A stretch of 64,000 nucleotides of DNA, taken from Deltaproteobacteria bacterium. Lineage in GTDB: Bacteria > Myxococcota_A > UBA9160 > UBA4427. The notes under the pieces are model-generated. The model had not been told where the DNA came from, ran no database searches, and saw only the letters and a program-made list of their open reading frames with translations. Position 1 is the first letter of the stretch. Every line of letters starts with the position of its first letter. Location: contig JADJOR010000009.1 of the NCBI GenBank assembly GCA_016713665.1, positions 496,001 through 560,000 on the forward strand, written 5' to 3'. This document shows, piece after piece, positions 28,853 through 37,149 of the stretch. The translations under genes and the position numbers were made by a program.

Positions 28853-30571
28853 TCAGTGTGCTTCGTCGCTTCGATCGGGAGGCGGAGGTCGTGAAGCGGG
28901 TGGGCTGCGCCCCGGCGCGACGGCGTGCGGCGGGAGACCCGGAGGGGCTTTGCGCGGGTGCGCGAGAACGAGCGCACGGCGGCCGCTTCGAAAGCGCTCT
29001 ACGGGCTCGAGGGCGAGACGTTCACCGAGCGCTTCGTAGTCGCTCGCGCGCAGCAGGATCAGGCGGTCTCCGCCGGCGAGAAAGGCTTGCGCCGCGTCTT
29101 CGCTCGCGAGGGAAGCGACGGCCCGCCTGCCGTAGTAGGGGATGGCGCCTTCGAGGGGGCGGAGGCGGTAGAGGCCGACCTGCGCCGCGGGCGCGCTGTG
29201 GCGCGCGATGGCGGCGGCGATCGGCCGCGGCGACTTCTCGCCGTCGAGTCGGGGCAGGACGAGCAGGGCGAGGGCGAGCTCGACGACGGCGACGAGGGCG
29301 ATCGCGATCGCGAGGGGGCGCGCGCGCAAGGGCCCTCGTCGGGCGGGCGCGCCGTCGCGCGACCCGATCGACACGACGAGGCTGCTCACGAGCGCGAGGG
29401 CCGGATGGATCGGCAGGAGATAGAGGCCTCGCTTGCCCGCGGAGAGCGTGAAGAAGACGAGGGGAACGAGGCACCACGCGGCGAGGAAGCGCGCCGCCTT
29501 CGCGTCGATCGGGGATGCGGTCGACGCCGCAGCCGGTCGACGGTCGCGCGCCGCCCGCACGAGCGCGGGCAGGGCGATCGGCCAGAGCAGGCTCCAGGGC
29601 AGGCCGTCGAGGGGGAGCTGGTAGGCGTAGTAGTAGAAGGGGCGCGCGTGGGAGGTTCCGGCGAAGAAGCGCGCGAAGACGTTCGTGCCGATGGCGTCCC
29701 GGGCGAAGCCCTCCGGCGCGAGCGCCGTCGCGGCGGTGATCCAGAGACAGACCGGGCCGAGGGAGAGGAGCCAGGCCCACGCGGGCGCGATCTTCCAGAA
29801 GGCAGAGAGCCGGCCCTCCCAGGCGAGCCAGGCCGCGAAGACGAGGAGCGGGAGCCAGGCGACCGGACCCTTGACGAGGGCCGCTGCGCCGAGGGCCAGA
29901 TGGAGGGCGGCGATCAGGCCCGGACGGCGCCGCGCCTGCTCGATCCCGCCCTGACGCCGATAGAGCACGAGGAAGAGGGCGATCGCCGCGAGCTCGAAGG
30001 CCGTCAGCAGGACGTCGAGCTGGGCGCGGCGGGCGGTGAAGGCGAAGCGGAAGCTCGTCGCGAGCAGCCCCGCCGCGAGCAAGGCCCCGACCGTCGGGCG
30101 GCCGAGCAGGCGCGCGATGGCGAAGGTCAGTCCGACGCTCGCGACGGCGGCCAGCGCCGAGGGCAGCCGGGCCGCGACCTCGTCGACGCGGCCGAAGGGG
30201 AGCCCGAAGGCCGCCGCGAGCCAGAAGTAGAGCGGCGGCTTCTGGTCGTAGGGCTGGTCGTTGAGATGGAGCAGGACGAGCCCGCCGGGCCCGTGGCGGC
30301 CGCTGCGCAGCGCCTCGGCGATCGCCCCGTAGCGCGGCTCGTCGGGGGCCCAGAGGTCGATCGTGCCCAGGCCCGTCAGGAAGAGCGCGCTGGCGAGGGC
30401 CAGCAGCGCGAAGATTGCAGGGCGATCGCTGGCTCGACACTCCGCTCGCGCGGCGCGGCGCTCCCCCGCCGCGGGCGCGTGCGCACGCGCCACCGGCGTG
30501 GTCGCCGGCGCGTGCGGGTTCGGAGCGACCGGGCGGTCGTCTTGAGCGGGTGGCTTCTTCACGATCGCCAT
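28853..30571 (-). CDS. ArnT/PMT-type (GT39-like) glycosyltransferase
   Basis: A 572-residue multi-pass membrane protein with about 11-12 transmembrane segments. It has the lipid-linked glycosyltransferase signature LFLTGLGTIDLWAPDEPRYG, whose DEPRY carries the catalytic Asp loop of ArnT. DQPYDQKPPLYFWLAAAFGL follows in the first periplasmic loop. It probably transfers a sugar from a polyprenyl-phosphate donor to an envelope acceptor. The first 50 residues are a charged/Ala-rich cytoplasmic extension. It is divergent from an unknown gene and a GT2 gene whose product could make the polyprenyl-P-sugar donor. Confidence 0.85.
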   Translation of the reverse strand: MAIVKKPPAQDDRPVAPNPHAPATTPVARAHAPAAGERRAARAECRASDRPAIFALLALASALFLTGLGTIDLWAPDEPRYGAIAEALRSGRHGPGGLVLLHLNDQPYDQKPPLYFWLAAAFGLPFGRVDEVAARLPSALAAVASVGLTFAIARLLGRPTVGALLAAGLLATSFRFAFTARRAQLDVLLTAFELAAIALFLVLYRRQGGIEQARRRPGLIAALHLALGAAALVKGPVAWLPLLVFAAWLAWEGRLSAFWKIAPAWAWLLSLGPVCLWITAATALAPEGFARDAIGTNVFARFFAGTSHARPFYYYAYQLPLDGLPWSLLWPIALPALVRAARDRRPAAASTASPIDAKAARFLAAWCLVPLVFFTLSAGKRGLYLLPIHPALALVSSLVVSIGSRDGAPARRGPLRARPLAIAIALVAVVELALALLVLPRLDGEKSPRPIAAAIARHSAPAAQVGLYRLRPLEGAIPYYGRRAVASLASEDAAQAFLAGGDRLILLRASDYEALGERLALEPVERFRSGRRALVLAHPRKAPPGLPPHAVAPGRSPPASRPPPPDRSDEAH

Positions 30572-30603
30572 CGACGGTACCCTCGTCGACGAGGAGGCGC
30601 CGT

Positions 30604-31323
30604 GTGTCGGAGATCGAGCGAATGAGCGGACGGGAGAGCCGGGGCGGAGCCCGGGCGGCGATCCCGGCGACGGGTCGGCCCGAGCGGCGGGAGGAATCCC
30701 CGCCCGTCTCCCGAGACGAGCGCGCGCTCGTATCCGAGCTCGAGTCCTTCGCCCTCGATCCCGCGGTCCGGCCGAGCGCGATCGCGGGCCAGCTCGACGC
30801 GCTGCCCGCGTCGCTGCGGACGGCCGTCGTGCGCGGGATCTCGCGCCGGGCCCAGCGCGGCCTCTACGAGAAGGTCCGGGGCTTCGGGGCGGTCGAGCTG
30901 CGCGATCTGGTCCCGCCGGAGCGTGGCGATCTCGAGACGGTGCGCCATCTCGGCCGCAACACGCTCCCGGCCTTCACGCTCTTCGAAAAGCATTTCTGTC
31001 GCCTGCCGGGCGCCTCGCGGACGGCGCCCCAGGCGCTCGCGGGCTTCAACTTCCAGGCGCTCTCGAGGCTGACGGGGCCGGGCTATTTCGTCGCGGTCGC
31101 GGATCTCGATCGGGCCGAGGTCCTCGTCGACTATCGCAGGCTGCCGACGGTGCGTCCGGCGAGCTGGCCCCCGATCCGATCGAACGAGACGGGGCTCGCG
31201 CGCTTCGTCTACGGCTTCATGGTCGATCGCCTGCGGCGCGTCGCGCGCGACGTGACGATCGGCTCGGCGGCCCGGCGCGGGCGCGAGCTCGGCAGCTATT
31301 TCGTCCTGAGCCGGGAGGCCTAG
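30604..31323 (+). CDS. Unknown protein upstream of GT2
   Basis: A 239-residue soluble protein that I do not recognise. The conserved-looking part starts at ERALVSELESFALDPAVRPS. A C-terminal half contains GFNFQALSRLTGPGYFVAVA, VDYRRLPTVRPASWPPI and VTIGSAARRGRELGSYFVLS. No signal peptide or membrane segment is seen. The start is taken as GTG at 30604 with AGGAGG 6 nt upstream; the ATG at 30622 is an alternative. Its TAG lies 1 bp before the GT2 start, so the two are probably co-translated. Confidence 0.6.
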   Translation: MSEIERMSGRESRGGARAAIPATGRPERREESPPVSRDERALVSELESFALDPAVRPSAIAGQLDALPASLRTAVVRGISRRAQRGLYEKVRGFGAVELRDLVPPERGDLETVRHLGRNTLPAFTLFEKHFCRLPGASRTAPQALAGFNFQALSRLTGPGYFVAVADLDRAEVLVDYRRLPTVRPASWPPIRSNETGLARFVYGFMVDRLRRVARDVTIGSAARRGRELGSYFVLSREA

Positions 31324-31324
31324 C

Positions 31325-32047
31325 ATGGCTCCCCGGCTCTCGGTCGTGATCCCGTTCCGGGACGAGGCGCCCTCGCTCGCGGTGCTCCACGCAGAGCTCG
31401 CCGCGGTCCTCGATGCGCTCCCCTTCGGCGCCGAGATGATCTTCGTCGACGACGAGAGCCGCGACGACGGGGCCGCGATCGTGGCGCGGCTCGCGGCGGG
31501 CGATCCGCGCGTCCGGCTGCTCGCGCTCACGCCGCATGCGGGCCAGTCCGCGGCCCTCGAGGCGGGCTTCCGCGCGGCCCGCGGCGAGCTCGTCGCGACC
31601 ATGGACGCGGATCTCCAGAACGATCCGGCGGATCTGCCCGCGCTGCTGGCCGGCCTCGCCGAGGCGGATTGCGTCTGCGGCGTGCGGGTCGCGCGACGCG
31701 ACGCGCTGGGGACGCGGCTCGCATCGCGCGCCGCGAATGCGATCCGACGGCGGGTGCTCGGCGACGGGATCGAGGACATCGGCTGCTCGTTGCGCGTGAT
31801 GCGGCGGAGCGGGCTCGAGCGGATCAAGCTCTTTCGGGGGGGACACCGCTTCCTGCCGGTGCTGCTCGCGCTCGAGGGCGCGCGCGTCGCGGAGCGGCCG
31901 GTCCGCCATCGGCCGAGACGCCACGGTCGCTCGAAGTACGGCGTATTGATGCGGCTGCGCGTCGTCTGGGCCGACCTGCTCGGGGTCGCCTGGCTCGCGC
32001 GGCGGGTCGCGCGCTACGAGGTCAAGGAGCTCAGCAGGCGCGCTTGA
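31325..32047 (+). CDS. Family 2 glycosyltransferase, dolichyl-phosphate-sugar synthase-like
   Basis: A 240-residue GT-A fold enzyme. SVVIPFRDEAPSL is the nucleotide-binding start. MIFVDDESRDDGA and VATMDADLQNDPADLP carry the Asp-x-Asp metal site and the LQNDP hallmark of DPM/ArnC-type synthases. IGCSLRVMRR and RHGRSKYGVLMRL are the acceptor-side motifs. There are no C-terminal transmembrane helices. It probably makes a polyprenyl-phosphate sugar, perhaps for the membrane glycosyltransferase encoded divergently. It follows the unknown gene by 1 bp, and its 3' end overlaps the convergent yciH by 17 bp. Confidence 0.85.
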   Translation: MAPRLSVVIPFRDEAPSLAVLHAELAAVLDALPFGAEMIFVDDESRDDGAAIVARLAAGDPRVRLLALTPHAGQSAALEAGFRAARGELVATMDADLQNDPADLPALLAGLAEADCVCGVRVARRDALGTRLASRAANAIRRRVLGDGIEDIGCSLRVMRRSGLERIKLFRGGHRFLPVLLALEGARVAERPVRHRPRRHGRSKYGVLMRLRVVWADLLGVAWLARRVARYEVKELSRRA

Positions 32048-32423
32048 CCTGGAAGCCGCGGGTCGAGAGCTCGCGCACGAGGCCGTCGACGTGCTCGCCC
32101 TGGATCTCGATCACGCCGTCCTTGACCGAGCCGCCGGTCCCGCATGCCCGCTTCAGCTCTGCCGCGAGCTGCTTGCGCGCTTCGTCGCCGCCCGGGACGC
32201 CGACGATCGTCGTCACGACCTTGCCGCCGCGCCCCTTCGTCGAGCGCCCGACGCGGACGACGCCGTCGCTCGTCTTCGCGGCCTCCTCCTCTTCGCGGGC
32301 GGCGATGCGCGCGCGGGCGCCCTTGCCGCGGCAATCGCAGACGGAGGTCTTGCGGCCACAGGCGGGACAGATCCGGCCGGCTTCGCTCGAGTAGACGAGC
32401 CGATCGCCGCGGCCGCTCGTCAC
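32031..32423 (-). CDS. yciH: SUI1/eIF1-like translation factor YciH
   Basis: A 130-residue protein. The C-terminal 80 residues are the SUI1/eIF1 fold (RVGRSTKGRGGKVVTTIVGV, LKRACGTGGSVKDGVIEIQG, then LSTRGFQVKRA). The N-terminus holds a small Cys cluster ICPACGRKTSVCDC, a likely zinc ribbon. Bacterial YciH modulates initiation fidelity and is non-essential. Its GTG start overlaps the upstream CoA-binding gene's stop as GTGA, indicating translational coupling. Confidence 0.9.
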   Translation of the reverse strand: MTSGRGDRLVYSSEAGRICPACGRKTSVCDCRGKGARARIAAREEEEAAKTSDGVVRVGRSTKGRGGKVVTTIVGVPGGDEARKQLAAELKRACGTGGSVKDGVIEIQGEHVDGLVRELSTRGFQVKRAC

Positions 32424-32845
32424 GAGCCGGCCCGCGCGCCGAAGATGCGTTTGTGGTCGACCATGATGCAGCGGTCCTGGATGACCTCGATGCCGGCGTC
32501 GCGCAGGCGCTGCGCCGACGGGCCGTGGTGGATGCCGAGCTGCATCCAGACGACCTTCGGGAGGGGATCCATCTGCAGGATCTCGTCGACGTGCCCCGGC
32601 ACGTGCTCCGAAGCGCGGAACAGGTTGACGATGTCGACCGGTTCCTCGACCTGCGAGAGGCTCGCGACGCAGTGCTCCCCGAGCACGGATTCGAGCTTGG
32701 GATTGACCGGCGCGATCCGGAATCCGGCCCGTTGCAGATATTGGGGGATGCGAAACGCGTCCTCGTTCTCGCGGTCCTTGATGCCGACCACGGCGACCGT
32801 CTTCGTCGCCGTGAACAGCGCCCTCAGCTTCTCGTCGCTCTCCAT
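32420..32845 (-). CDS. CoA-binding domain protein (YccU-like)
   Basis: A 141-residue Rossmann-like CoA-binding protein. TVAVVGIKDRENEDAFRIPQ then YLQRAGFRIAPVNPK is the nucleotide loop with the family's conserved NPK. VDIVNLFRASEHVPGHVDEI, VVWMQLGIHH and DRCIMVDHKR complete it. The role is unclear. The start at 32845 (MESDEKLRALF) is preferred; GAGGGG lies about 12 nt upstream. It is co-transcribed with yciH. Confidence 0.85.
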   Translation of the reverse strand: MESDEKLRALFTATKTVAVVGIKDRENEDAFRIPQYLQRAGFRIAPVNPKLESVLGEHCVASLSQVEEPVDIVNLFRASEHVPGHVDEILQMDPLPKVVWMQLGIHHGPSAQRLRDAGIEVIQDRCIMVDHKRIFGARAGS

Positions 32846-32956
32846 GCTCGCAAATCCCCTCTCGGCAACGGGCCGGACGTTAGCCATTTTTCAGGCCTTC
32901 CGACCGCCGGCCCATTCCCCGTCGACACCCCGGGGCACAGCGGATACGGTCCCGCC

Positions 32957-34438
32957 ATGCAAAATGCCCGCCGCCTCACATCGACGTTCGGACCGGGGCT
33001 CCGCCCGGCTCGCGCGCTGCAGCTCGGACTCCTGCTCGGCCTGAGCCTCGGCCTCCAGCTCGGCCTGTACGTCGGGCCCGCCGTTTCGGTCGCGATCGCG
33101 TCCCCCGAGCTCGAGGATCCGGTCGACGGCCTCGTCTCGACGACGCTCGAGAACGGCCTGCGGGTCCACCTGCTCGAGGACCACCACACGCCGGTCGTCG
33201 CCTTCCAGGTCTGGGTCAACGCCGGCTCCGCCGACGAGTCCTTCTATACCGGCATCGCCCACCTCTTCGAGCACATGATGTTCAAGGGCTCGAAGCACGT
33301 CGGCGACGAGGTCCACGCCCAGCTGATCACCGAGCGCGGCGGCTCGATCAACGCCTACACGAGCCGCGACGTCACCGTCTACCACGAAGACGTGACGACC
33401 GAGACGCTGCCCCTCGTGATCGACCTCGAGGCCGAGCGCTTCGGCAACCTCGTGATCTCTCCCGAGATCCTCGAGCCCGAACGCGCCGTCGTCCTCGAGG
33501 AGCGGCGGCTGCGGACGGAGGACAGCCCGGACGGCCTCGCCTTCGAGGCCCTCGCGGCGCTCGCCTGGGATGCCCATCCCTATCGCTGGCCGACCATCGG
33601 CTGGCGCAGCAACGTCGAGCAGGTCCCCGTCGAGGAGTGCCGAAAGTTCTTCGACACCTACTATGCGGCGAACAACCTCTCGGTCGTGGTGGTCGGCGAC
33701 TTCGAATCGGAGCCGACCCTCGCGCGGATCCGAAAGCGCTTCGGAAAGCTCGAGCCGGCGAAGGTGATCCCGCGCAACACGACGGCGGTCGGCCGGCAGC
33801 GCGGCGAGCGGCGGGCGGAGATCCGATTCGACGTCCAGTCGCCGATGCTGATGGCCGGCTGGCACACCCCCGCGACGGGCCATCCCGACGGCGAGGCCCT
33901 CGACGTCGCGAGCACGATCCTGTCGGGCGGTCGCACGGGCCGTCTCTATCGCAAGCTCGTGTACGAGCAGGAGAAGGCGCTCTACGCCGTCGGGGGCTAC
34001 ATGGAGATGAACCGCGCGGGGCTCTTCTATGCCCAGGCGCAGGCGCGGCCGGGCGTATCCATCGACGAGGTCGAGCGGCTCTTCATGGCCGAGATCGACG
34101 CGGTCGCGAAGAACGGCGTCAGCGAGGAAGAGGTCGCACGGGCGCGCCAGCAGATGGAGGTCTCCCTCGTCGACGGGCTCGGAACGAATCACGCGCTGGC
34201 GGCGCGCATCGGCCGCGAGATGGTGGCCTACGGGCGGGTCCGGCCCCTCGAAGAGCGCATCGCGGCGATCCGGGCGGTGACGCCGGCGGAGGTCCAGCGG
34301 GTCGTGCAGACCTATCTGCGGCCCGAGTCTCGGACGGTGATCCACGTCGTTGCGCCGCCGCCGACCGAGGTGGCGGCGCAGGCCGCGCCGAGCGCCGACG
34401 CTGGAGCCGGCACGAAGGCCGAAGGGGGGGCGCGATGA
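32957..34438 (+). CDS. M16 zinc peptidase (processing-peptidase-like), catalytic subunit
   Basis: A 493-residue exported protein with a long hydrophobic N-terminus (LGLLLGLSLGLQLGLYVGPA), acting as signal peptide or anchor. Two M16 domains follow. The inverted zinc motif HLFEHMMFKG (HxxEH) and the downstream Glu in the VVLEERRLR region show an active pitrilysin-type site. The glycine-rich loop and second domain (LSGGRTGRLYRKLV, EQEKALYAVGG) are present. It probably degrades peptides in the periplasm with the next gene's product as partner. Its TGA overlaps the next ATG (ATGA). Confidence 0.93.
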   Translation: MQNARRLTSTFGPGLRPARALQLGLLLGLSLGLQLGLYVGPAVSVAIASPELEDPVDGLVSTTLENGLRVHLLEDHHTPVVAFQVWVNAGSADESFYTGIAHLFEHMMFKGSKHVGDEVHAQLITERGGSINAYTSRDVTVYHEDVTTETLPLVIDLEAERFGNLVISPEILEPERAVVLEERRLRTEDSPDGLAFEALAALAWDAHPYRWPTIGWRSNVEQVPVEECRKFFDTYYAANNLSVVVVGDFESEPTLARIRKRFGKLEPAKVIPRNTTAVGRQRGERRAEIRFDVQSPMLMAGWHTPATGHPDGEALDVASTILSGGRTGRLYRKLVYEQEKALYAVGGYMEMNRAGLFYAQAQARPGVSIDEVERLFMAEIDAVAKNGVSEEEVARARQQMEVSLVDGLGTNHALAARIGREMVAYGRVRPLEERIAAIRAVTPAEVQRVVQTYLRPESRTVIHVVAPPPTEVAAQAAPSADAGAGTKAEGGAR

Positions 34439-35928
34439 TCCGCCAGGGAAGTCGACGGATCGGATCGATCGCCTCTTCGGGATCGCGAGCCTCTTTCGGA
34501 TCGGTCACGCGACGGGGCGTGCTCGTCGTCGGCGTCGCGATTCTCGCCTCGGGCTGCAGCCTGCTCGGGTCGCGGCCCGCTTGGGAGGAGCCGCCGCCGC
34601 CGCCCTCCGTCGGGCCGATCGTGTCGGCGCAGGATCTCCACCGCACGGTGCTCGGCAACGGCATCGAGGTCCTCGTGCTCGAGGACGCGCGGCTGCCGCG
34701 CGTCGCGCTCGGGGTCACGCTGCGCAGCGGCGCGGGGAGCGTTCCGCCCGAGCAGGCCGGGGTCGCTGCGCTCGCGGCCGAAGTCCTGCAGCGCGGGGCC
34801 GGATCGCGGGATGCGCTCGCCCTCGCGAAGGTCATCGAGGACGCGGGCGCCTCGCTCTCGGTCTCGGCGGGCTGGGACGCGACGACCGTCTCGCTCGGGG
34901 GGCTGTCGAAGGATCAGGCGCTCTTCGACGCGATCCTCGCCGACGTCACGCTGCGGCCGCGCTTCGATCCGGCCGAGCTCGAGAAGGCCCGCGGTGAACA
35001 TCTCGCGAGCCTCGCCGCTGCGGTCGACGAGCCGTCGACGCTCCTGCGCTGGAACTTCCTGCGAACGCTCTTCGCCGGCCATCGCTACGGGCTGCCGGAG
35101 GACGGCTCCGAGCAGACCGTCGCGAAGCTCTCCCTGGACGACGTGCGCGCCTACTGGCGCGATCGCTTCGTCGCGCGCAACGCGATCTTCTGGGCCGTGG
35201 GCGACGTCGATGCCGCCACGTTCACCCGCGAGATCGAGGCCCGCTACGGCGCGCTCCCCGCCGGCGCGACCGTCCCGACGACACCGCCTTCGCCCGCCCG
35301 CACGCCGGAGGCCCGCCGCATCGTCGTGGTCGACGAGCCCGAGCTCGTCCAGGCCCACATCCTGATCGGCCACGAGGGCATCGCGCGCAGCAACCCCGAT
35401 CGCATCGCGATCGACCTGATGAACGACGCGCTCGGCGGCAGCGGGTTCTCCTCGCGCCTGATGAAGGTCGTCCGCGCGAAGAACGGCTTGACCTACAGCA
35501 TCGGCTCGGGCTTCGGGCTGCGCAGCCAGCCGGGTCCCTTCCAGATCCAGACCTTCACGAAGGTCGAGAGCGTGCGAGCCGTCGTCGACCTCGTGCTCGA
35601 GGAGATGAGCGCGATCCGGGAGGCCCGCCCGATCGACGAAGAGGAGCTCGCGAAGTTCAAGAGCTACAGCGCCGGCGCCTTCGGCCTCTCGCTCGAGACC
35701 TCGCGCGCGGTCCTCTCGTCGCTCGTCGATCTCGAGGTCCACGGTCTGCCCGAGGACTCCCTCGACACCTTCCGGACGCGCGTCGGATCGACGACCCTCG
35801 ACGAGGTCCGCGCCGCGGCGCTGGCGCGGCTCCATCCGGAGCGGGCGGCGATCGTCGTGCTCGGGCCCGCGGCGAAGCTCGTGCCCCAGCTCGAGAGCCT
35901 CGGGCCGGTCGAGGTCGTCAAGCCCTGA
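34435..35928 (+). CDS. M16-like lipoprotein lacking the zinc motif
   Basis: A 497-residue M16-fold protein. The N-terminus ends in a lipobox (VAILASGCS), so it is probably a lipoprotein. The position of HxxEH is occupied by AALAAEVLQRG, so no zinc site exists. The substrate-binding second domain is well kept (DALGGSGFSSRLMKVVRAKN, GLTYSIGSGF). This is the usual non-catalytic partner of an active M16 subunit, giving a two-subunit peptidase. Start and previous stop overlap as ATGA. Its TGA stop (35926-35928) is the first three bases of the insertion sequence's left inverted repeat, so its natural C-terminus may have been trimmed. Confidence 0.9.
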   Translation: MIRQGSRRIGSIASSGSRASFGSVTRRGVLVVGVAILASGCSLLGSRPAWEEPPPPPSVGPIVSAQDLHRTVLGNGIEVLVLEDARLPRVALGVTLRSGAGSVPPEQAGVAALAAEVLQRGAGSRDALALAKVIEDAGASLSVSAGWDATTVSLGGLSKDQALFDAILADVTLRPRFDPAELEKARGEHLASLAAAVDEPSTLLRWNFLRTLFAGHRYGLPEDGSEQTVAKLSLDDVRAYWRDRFVARNAIFWAVGDVDAATFTREIEARYGALPAGATVPTTPPSPARTPEARRIVVVDEPELVQAHILIGHEGIARSNPDRIAIDLMNDALGGSGFSSRLMKVVRAKNGLTYSIGSGFGLRSQPGPFQIQTFTKVESVRAVVDLVLEEMSAIREARPIDEEELAKFKSYSAGAFGLSLETSRAVLSSLVDLEVHGLPEDSLDTFRTRVGSTTLDEVRAAALARLHPERAAIVVLGPAAKLVPQLESLGPVEVVKP

Positions 35929-35950
35929 GACGTGGACCGAAGAATGCACC
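35926..35950 (+). repeat. IS left inverted repeat
   Basis: Starts TGAGACGTGGACCGAAGAAT and continues to 35950. It mirrors the right end with one mismatch at position 13. Its first three bases are the stop codon of the M16-like lipoprotein gene. Confidence 0.9.
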
Positions 35951-35978
35951 CGGCACGATCCCTGCGTAGTGGGAGTTC

Positions 35979-37074
35979 ATGTCGAACCTCACCTTCCTCC
36001 GCCGGCCCCCCTTCTGCCCCAACCCCGACTGTGATTCCCGAACGGATCCAACCACCTGGCGCTTCCAGCGCAAAGGCTTCTACCCGCGCAGCCAGCCCCC
36101 CCACCGCATCCAGCGCTACCGCTGTTCACAGTGTGGCCGCTACTTCAGTTCACAGACCTTCGCGACGACCTACTGGCTGAAGCGCCCCAGGCTCCTCGAG
36201 CTCGTCTTCCATCGTCTCGTCGCCTGCTCCGCCCTGCGCCAGATCGCCCGCGAACACCGGGTCTCCCACTCGACCATCCGCACCCTCTCCGACCGCCTCG
36301 GCCGCCACTGTCTCCTCTTCCACGAACGCCTCCGCCCCAGGACCACGCCCACTGAGCCCCTCGTCCTCGACGGGTTCAGGACCTTCGAACACAGCCAGTA
36401 CTGGCCCATGGACGTGAACCTCGTCGTCGGGCCTTCGCTCTTCGTCTACGGCTTCAACGACGTCGAGCTGCGACGGAGTGGGACGATGCGGCCCGCTCAG
36501 CGGATGAGGCGCGCTGTGCTCGAGAAGCGATTCGGCCGACCTGATCCGGATGCGACCCGCAAGCGAGTCGAGGCACTCCTGCGGCGGGTGCTTCCATCGC
36601 GAGGAGAGGTCGTCGTGCGAAGCGACGAGCACCCGGCCTACGTCCAGGCCATCGCGCGGCTTCGGGACCGGACGATTCTGCACGAGCAGACGAGCTCGAA
36701 GGCAGCGCGTACGACGCGCAATCCGCTCTTCCCGGTGAACTTGTCGGACCTGCTGATCCGACACAGCAGCGCGAACCACAAGCGGGAGACGATCGCGTTC
36801 TCGAAGCGGCGTCAGTCGGCGCTGTATCGGCTGGCGGTGGGGGGTGTGGCGCAACTACATGAAGGGGCGATCGGAGAACCGGCGGCTCGGGACGCCAGCG
36901 ATGGCGTTGGGGCTGATTGGCGAGGCGCTCACGGCGCGGGCAATTCTTCAGGAGCGGTTGTTCCCGGAGCAGGTCCTGCCCGACCGGGGTTGGCTCTGGG
37001 AGTGCTACTTCGGTCGGATCCCGACGCGGGCGATCGCCCGCTGTGTGTCGCATCGGGCGAAGTATGCGGTCTAG
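35979..37074 (+). pseudogene. IS transposase, zinc-ribbon DDE type, frameshifted
   Basis: An N-terminal zinc ribbon (CPNPDC ... CSQCGRYF) is followed by a helix-turn-helix-like part (REHRVSHSTIRTLSDRLGRH) and a DDE domain: Asp in LVLDGFRTFE, Asp in VVRSDEHPAYVQA and Glu in HKRETIAFSKRR. After RRQSALYRLAV the frame breaks. The +1 frame continues VWRNYMKGRSENRRL to YFGRIPTRAIARCVSHRAKY and the TAG at 37074. One extra G in the G6 run at 36839-36844 accounts for this, giving 364 residues if restored. The shift lies after the last catalytic residue, so it does not resemble a known programmed frameshift. Either the copy is inactive or the run is mis-assembled. Confidence 0.75.
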
Positions 37075-37124
37075 GTAAATCGACGGGGGGATCAGCCGAA
37101 CGGCGAACCGTTACGTCGGTAGGA

Positions 37125-37149
37125 GGTGCATTCTTCTGTCCACGTCTCA
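37125..37149 (-). repeat. IS right inverted repeat
   Basis: Read inward on the minus strand it starts TGAGACGTGGACAGAAGAAT. Its terminal TGA (37149-37147) serves as the stop codon of the giant TpsA gene on the minus strand. Confidence 0.9.

Larger units (their letters stand above)
35926..37149 (+). mobile_element. Insertion sequence, 1224 bp, 25-bp inverted repeats
   Basis: The element is bounded by 25-bp terminal inverted repeats at 35926-35950 and 37125-37149. Both begin TGAGACGTGGAC and match at 24 of 25 positions. It carries one zinc-ribbon DDE transposase gene. No target-site duplication is visible next to the ends (left flank ends GTCAAGCCC, right flank begins CTGCCCGAA). The outer TGA of each end is used as the stop codon of the gene entering from that side. 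The family is not assigned with certainty; the N-terminal zinc ribbon recalls IS1/IS1595-type elements. Confidence 0.85.
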
